The translations under genes were made by a program, and so were the position numbers. Below the pieces are notes generated by a model. The model made no database searches. It had not been told where the DNA came from and saw only the letters and a program-made list of their open reading frames with translations. DNA of 64,000 nt from Cohaesibacter marisflavi. GTDB taxonomy: Bacteria; Pseudomonadota; Alphaproteobacteria; Rhizobiales; Cohaesibacteraceae. The DNA is taken from positions 310,001 through 374,000 of the forward strand of contig NZ_FOVR01000001.1 of the NCBI RefSeq assembly GCF_900115225.1. The letters run 5' to 3'. Positions within the stretch are counted from its first letter, which is position 1. The number at the start of each line of letters is the position of its first letter. Of the stretch, positions 61,373 to 64,000 are shown piece by piece.

Positions 61373-64000
61373 TCAGCCTTGTTCCGGTCTCTTTAATCTG
61401 CGGCCGAACTCAGGCAGAGCAGAGCCTTCGCTGGCTGCTTTTCGTGAAGGATCTGAAGAGCCTTGCAATCCGGTTTTCCTTAGACGGGCGGCGCTTTTGC
61501 CCGCGCCTTCGTCATGGAGTGGCGCGTGCTGCGTGGAGGCGACGGTACGCGGCTGGCCAAACAATTGGGCGACAATCTTGTTCGCTGCAGCAGGATAGAG
61601 CTGATGATACAGTGTCATCAGCTGGGTGATTTTCTCATAGTCATGAGCAATAGCATCGGGGCCATGCAACAGGATAGAAAGGGTGCTGCTCTCATCCAGC
61701 CCGATGGAATAGAGATAAACCACCAGCGCTTCGCCGCCCTTGTCCTGAAGGAGCTGCGTCATATCAAGACGGCGATGGCCTGAAATATCATGCATCAAGT
61801 CTGCCGCGCGAATGCGATCATTGCTAAAGCGGGCGGCAACCAGTTCCTGCACCGTGAAGTCATCAAGCATGACGCGTGCCTGATCATCTTTGGTTTGTTG
61901 GCCCGCATCGACAATGGTTTCTGCCAGAATGGATTGCAGGATAGTGAGCCTTGTTTCAGCGTCATAGCCATAGAAGCTGTTTGCCATGCCATCCCGTGCG
62001 GTTGCGTTCAGAACCATGGATGCGAGATCTACAGGGTCTGTCTCGTTACTCTCGTCCGATGGCGAGGATGAAGAAGCCGCTGTCTCATTCGCGTTCTGGT
62101 TCTTCTCGGAGCCCTTCATGGCCTCATAGGCATCGACATCAACCAGCGTGTGCTGAGACAACTCAGGCAGGGACGAAATGTCGTCAGCTTCGCTCTCAGT
62201 ATCCATCTTCTCGATCGGAGCGGGCGCATCATGATCGGCTTGGAACCCTGCGGAAAATGATGGTGCGCTAACGCTTTGGCGCGTTCCGTCCTCATAGTCC
62301 TTCATCTTCTGACGCAGGGCATTCAACGCTTCACGCTGGGCCTCCAACTGTTCGGAAATCACCTGCATCGGGGTTGCTTCAAGATCTTCCAGAGCAGTGA
62401 TCTCGCCATTTTCCAGAATGTCGATCTCGATGGGTTCAACCAATTCCACATGAGGCATGGCTCTTGATGATGTATCGAGAAGCAAATCAGAGACAGACGG
62501 CAGGTCTGGCTCGGCTTCGACAAGTTCCAGACCAGCAAAGCTGATCATGTCAGGCATGAAGCCAAGGGGCGCATGCTCATGGACCAGAGGTTCATCACCC
62601 TCGGAGGAGACTTCTTCATCTACGGACGAAGGAGCGCCACGGGGAATGGGCAGAGGCTCGGCAATGAGTGGCTGATCGGTAGCCTCGGATATGATGGATG
62701 TATCCTCCGAAGAAGCGTGTCCTTCATCTGCGTCTTCTTCAGCGGAGCCTACTGGCTCTTCGTCCTGCGAGGACATTTCACTCTGGTCGGTTGTTGCGAT
62801 GCTATCAAGCGACAGTTCGCTTTCAATCGCTTTCACGACCTTTTCAAGTCCCGTTGTGCTCATTTGCGCCAAGGGATTGGTTTTTGTTTCTGTCTGTTGG
62901 CTTGTGCTTTCCGCAGCCGCAGGGACGGAGAAAATTCTTGGCGCAACTCCGTCTTCTTCCGAGGCCGGAATATCGCCGGTGAGACGCGCCAATGCGCGCT
63001 CCCAGTCATCTTCGGTCGCCGAGGTTAAATGGGCGCGTGGAATGGACAGATCATTCTGAGCTGTGTCGCTTGGCGTAGAGGAAGCCGCCTGTTCTGAACC
63101 CGGAGCAGGTGTCGGCGCTTTGGTTGCTTTTTCAGCCTCGCCTGAATTTGGTGTGGAAACAGTTTCACTGTTGGATGACTTGCGAATGGTCAGAGTGATT
63201 TGAGGTTTGCGCTCCAAAGACCTGGACGCAACAGGCTCCTTTGAAAGAGGCTCTCCAGCGGTGCGATTGGCCAGCTTCTGGCTTGCTTGTGCCAGGAGTT
63301 CAGCCTCTTGCTGATCAAGAGGGCGCTTAAGGGCAGAGCGTAAGTTGTCCAAAGGCGATGTGTTGAAGGAGGCGAGCGGTACCTTCGCGGTCAATGGCGC
63401 AGATGGCTCTGGTTCCTCTTGTGGCGCGTCCTCCAGCATAGGGGGAAGCAGCTCGGCCAGCGGCGGCTCTTCTGCTGAAATGACAAAGGAGGTTTTATCG
63501 CAGGCATCAAAATCGACATCATTATCAGGAGCCACATAGGACGTCGAGAGAGCCGGTGTGTGATCTTCTTCAGGTTCATCCGCAGGACCAAAGGAAATGG
63601 TCGCCTCGCGTTCATCGCCTAAGAGAGGGGACTTCAACAATGGGAAATCGGCATTCTCGCTATCGAAAGCGCCGATTGTGAAGGAAGCTGGCCCGGTTTC
63701 TTCTTCGAACGCGCTTGGCTGAGCTATGGCAGCCGTTTCGAGCATTTCCACATCGTCCATCAGCTCTTCAGGCTCAGAGGCGCCCATCGAAGAGGCAAGG
63801 GCTGCTGGCGCTTCTTCTGTCGCTGACACATCTGGAGCTTCCTGCTCAAGCGCATCTGCGACTCCATAGACGATGTCGCTGCTTTCAGATAAGGGCAATG
63901 CATCGTCGAGCTGGGACTGATCAGTTTCAGCCAGCTGTCTTGCCAAAGCCTCGATTGCATCATCATCCAGCGCATCCCAATCGCTTTCGGAAAGCTGATC
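61373..64000 (-). CDS. Long acidic protein with C-terminal DUF2336-like region (5' end outside window)
   Basis: The frame is open from base 64000 down to the stop at 61373, giving 875 visible residues; a TTG at 63946 is only an internal codon and no true start is in view. Most of the visible part (to about residue 620) is acidic, proline/serine-rich and probably disordered. The last 190 or so residues are helical (NSFYGYDAETRLTILQSILAETIVDAG, FSNDRIRAADLMHDISGHRRLDMTQLL, YEKITQLMTLYHQLYP) and resemble DUF2336-type helical repeats. A basic tail ends the protein. The function is unknown. Confidence 0.7.
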   Translation of the reverse strand, partial: DQLSESDWDALDDDAIEALARQLAETDQSQLDDALPLSESSDIVYGVADALEQEAPDVSATEEAPAALASSMGASEPEELMDDVEMLETAAIAQPSAFEEETGPASFTIGAFDSENADFPLLKSPLLGDEREATISFGPADEPEEDHTPALSTSYVAPDNDVDFDACDKTSFVISAEEPPLAELLPPMLEDAPQEEPEPSAPLTAKVPLASFNTSPLDNLRSALKRPLDQQEAELLAQASQKLANRTAGEPLSKEPVASRSLERKPQITLTIRKSSNSETVSTPNSGEAEKATKAPTPAPGSEQAASSTPSDTAQNDLSIPRAHLTSATEDDWERALARLTGDIPASEEDGVAPRIFSVPAAAESTSQQTETKTNPLAQMSTTGLEKVVKAIESELSLDSIATTDQSEMSSQDEEPVGSAEEDADEGHASSEDTSIISEATDQPLIAEPLPIPRGAPSSVDEEVSSEGDEPLVHEHAPLGFMPDMISFAGLELVEAEPDLPSVSDLLLDTSSRAMPHVELVEPIEIDILENGEITALEDLEATPMQVISEQLEAQREALNALRQKMKDYEDGTRQSVSAPSFSAGFQADHDAPAPIEKMDTESEADDISSLPELSQHTLVDVDAYEAMKGSEKNQNANETAASSSSPSDESNETDPVDLASMVLNATARDGMANSFYGYDAETRLTILQSILAETIVDAGQQTKDDQARVMLDDFTVQELVAARFSNDRIRAADLMHDISGHRRLDMTQLLQDKGGEALVVYLYSIGLDESSTLSILLHGPDAIAHDYEKITQLMTLYHQLYPAAANKIVAQLFGQPRTVASTQHAPLHDEGAGKSAARLRKTGLQGSSDPSRKAASEGSALPEFGRRLKRPEQG

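Overview
The window looks like chromosomal DNA from an alphaproteobacterium of the order Hyphomicrobiales (Rhizobiales), probably a marine, Cohaesibacter-like organism. This placement is an inference. It rests on a MucR/Ros regulator, a DivJ-type sensor kinase, a bacterial transglutaminase-like cysteine peptidase, the rhizobial-type L-asparaginase fold, and small families (DUF5330, DUF6456, DUF1491) that are typical of this order. I see no insertion sequence, integrase, phage gene, CRISPR array or rRNA operon. Two tRNA genes (Gln, Pro) with readable promoters lie near the left end. Both ends cut a gene: a GT-C-like membrane protein on the left and a long acidic DUF2336-type protein on the right. 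Neither has a complete frame inside the window.

Layout. 1-7.3 kb: membrane glycosyltransferase-like protein, tRNAs, a cation-efflux protein, D-amino-acid transaminase, three tiny membrane proteins, a flavoprotein and a secreted cysteine peptidase. 7.8-12 kb: acetate/succinate CoA-transferase, a TDT/SLAC1 transporter and a divergent Rrf2 Fe-S regulator, with a strong candidate small RNA between them. 12.5-21 kb: SDR-DoxX fusion, DmpA-type peptidase, asparaginase, double-receiver protein, MeaB, a large exported protein and a lipoprotein. 21.5-28 kb: M20 peptidase, a receiver-like protein, a HerA-like ATPase, small helical proteins and a LuxR regulator. 28.8-32.8 kb: methylmalonyl-CoA mutase genes mutA-mutB. 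33-46.8 kb: housekeeping and accessory enzymes (LOG, GNAT, haloacid dehalogenase, branched-chain aminotransferase, Fe superoxide dismutase, glycosyltransferase, D-aminopeptidase-like hydrolase, oligopeptidase B, tautomerase, MsrB). 47.2-53.4 kb: a seven-gene Mrp (Mnh) cation/proton antiporter operon. 53.7-56.6 kb: mucR, a DUF6477-like gene, a DnaA-domain-IV-like gene overlapping a DUF6456 gene, and sufE. 57-64 kb: DUF5330, divJ-like kinase, peptidoglycan-binding protein, DUF1491 and the DUF2336-type protein.

How the genes fit together. mutAB, meaB and the succinyl-CoA:acetate CoA-transferase suggest propionyl-/methylmalonyl-CoA flux into succinyl-CoA, although they sit in three separate places. 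D-amino-acid transaminase, a DAP-like hydrolase and a DmpA-type peptidase give a D-amino-acid/peptide theme. The Mrp operon fits sodium/pH homeostasis in a saline habitat. divJ, mucR and the DnaA-like gene belong to the alphaproteobacterial cell-cycle and development repertoire. Most operon ends carry clear intrinsic terminators, and several are bidirectional between convergent genes.

No single cluster is a convincing new defence or biosynthetic system. The best leads are the small RNA candidate at about 11.2 kb, a perfect FNR-type box before sodB, a pair of receiver-like proteins with matching hydrophobic C-termini, and the mucR-DUF6477-DnaA-like-DUF6456 block.
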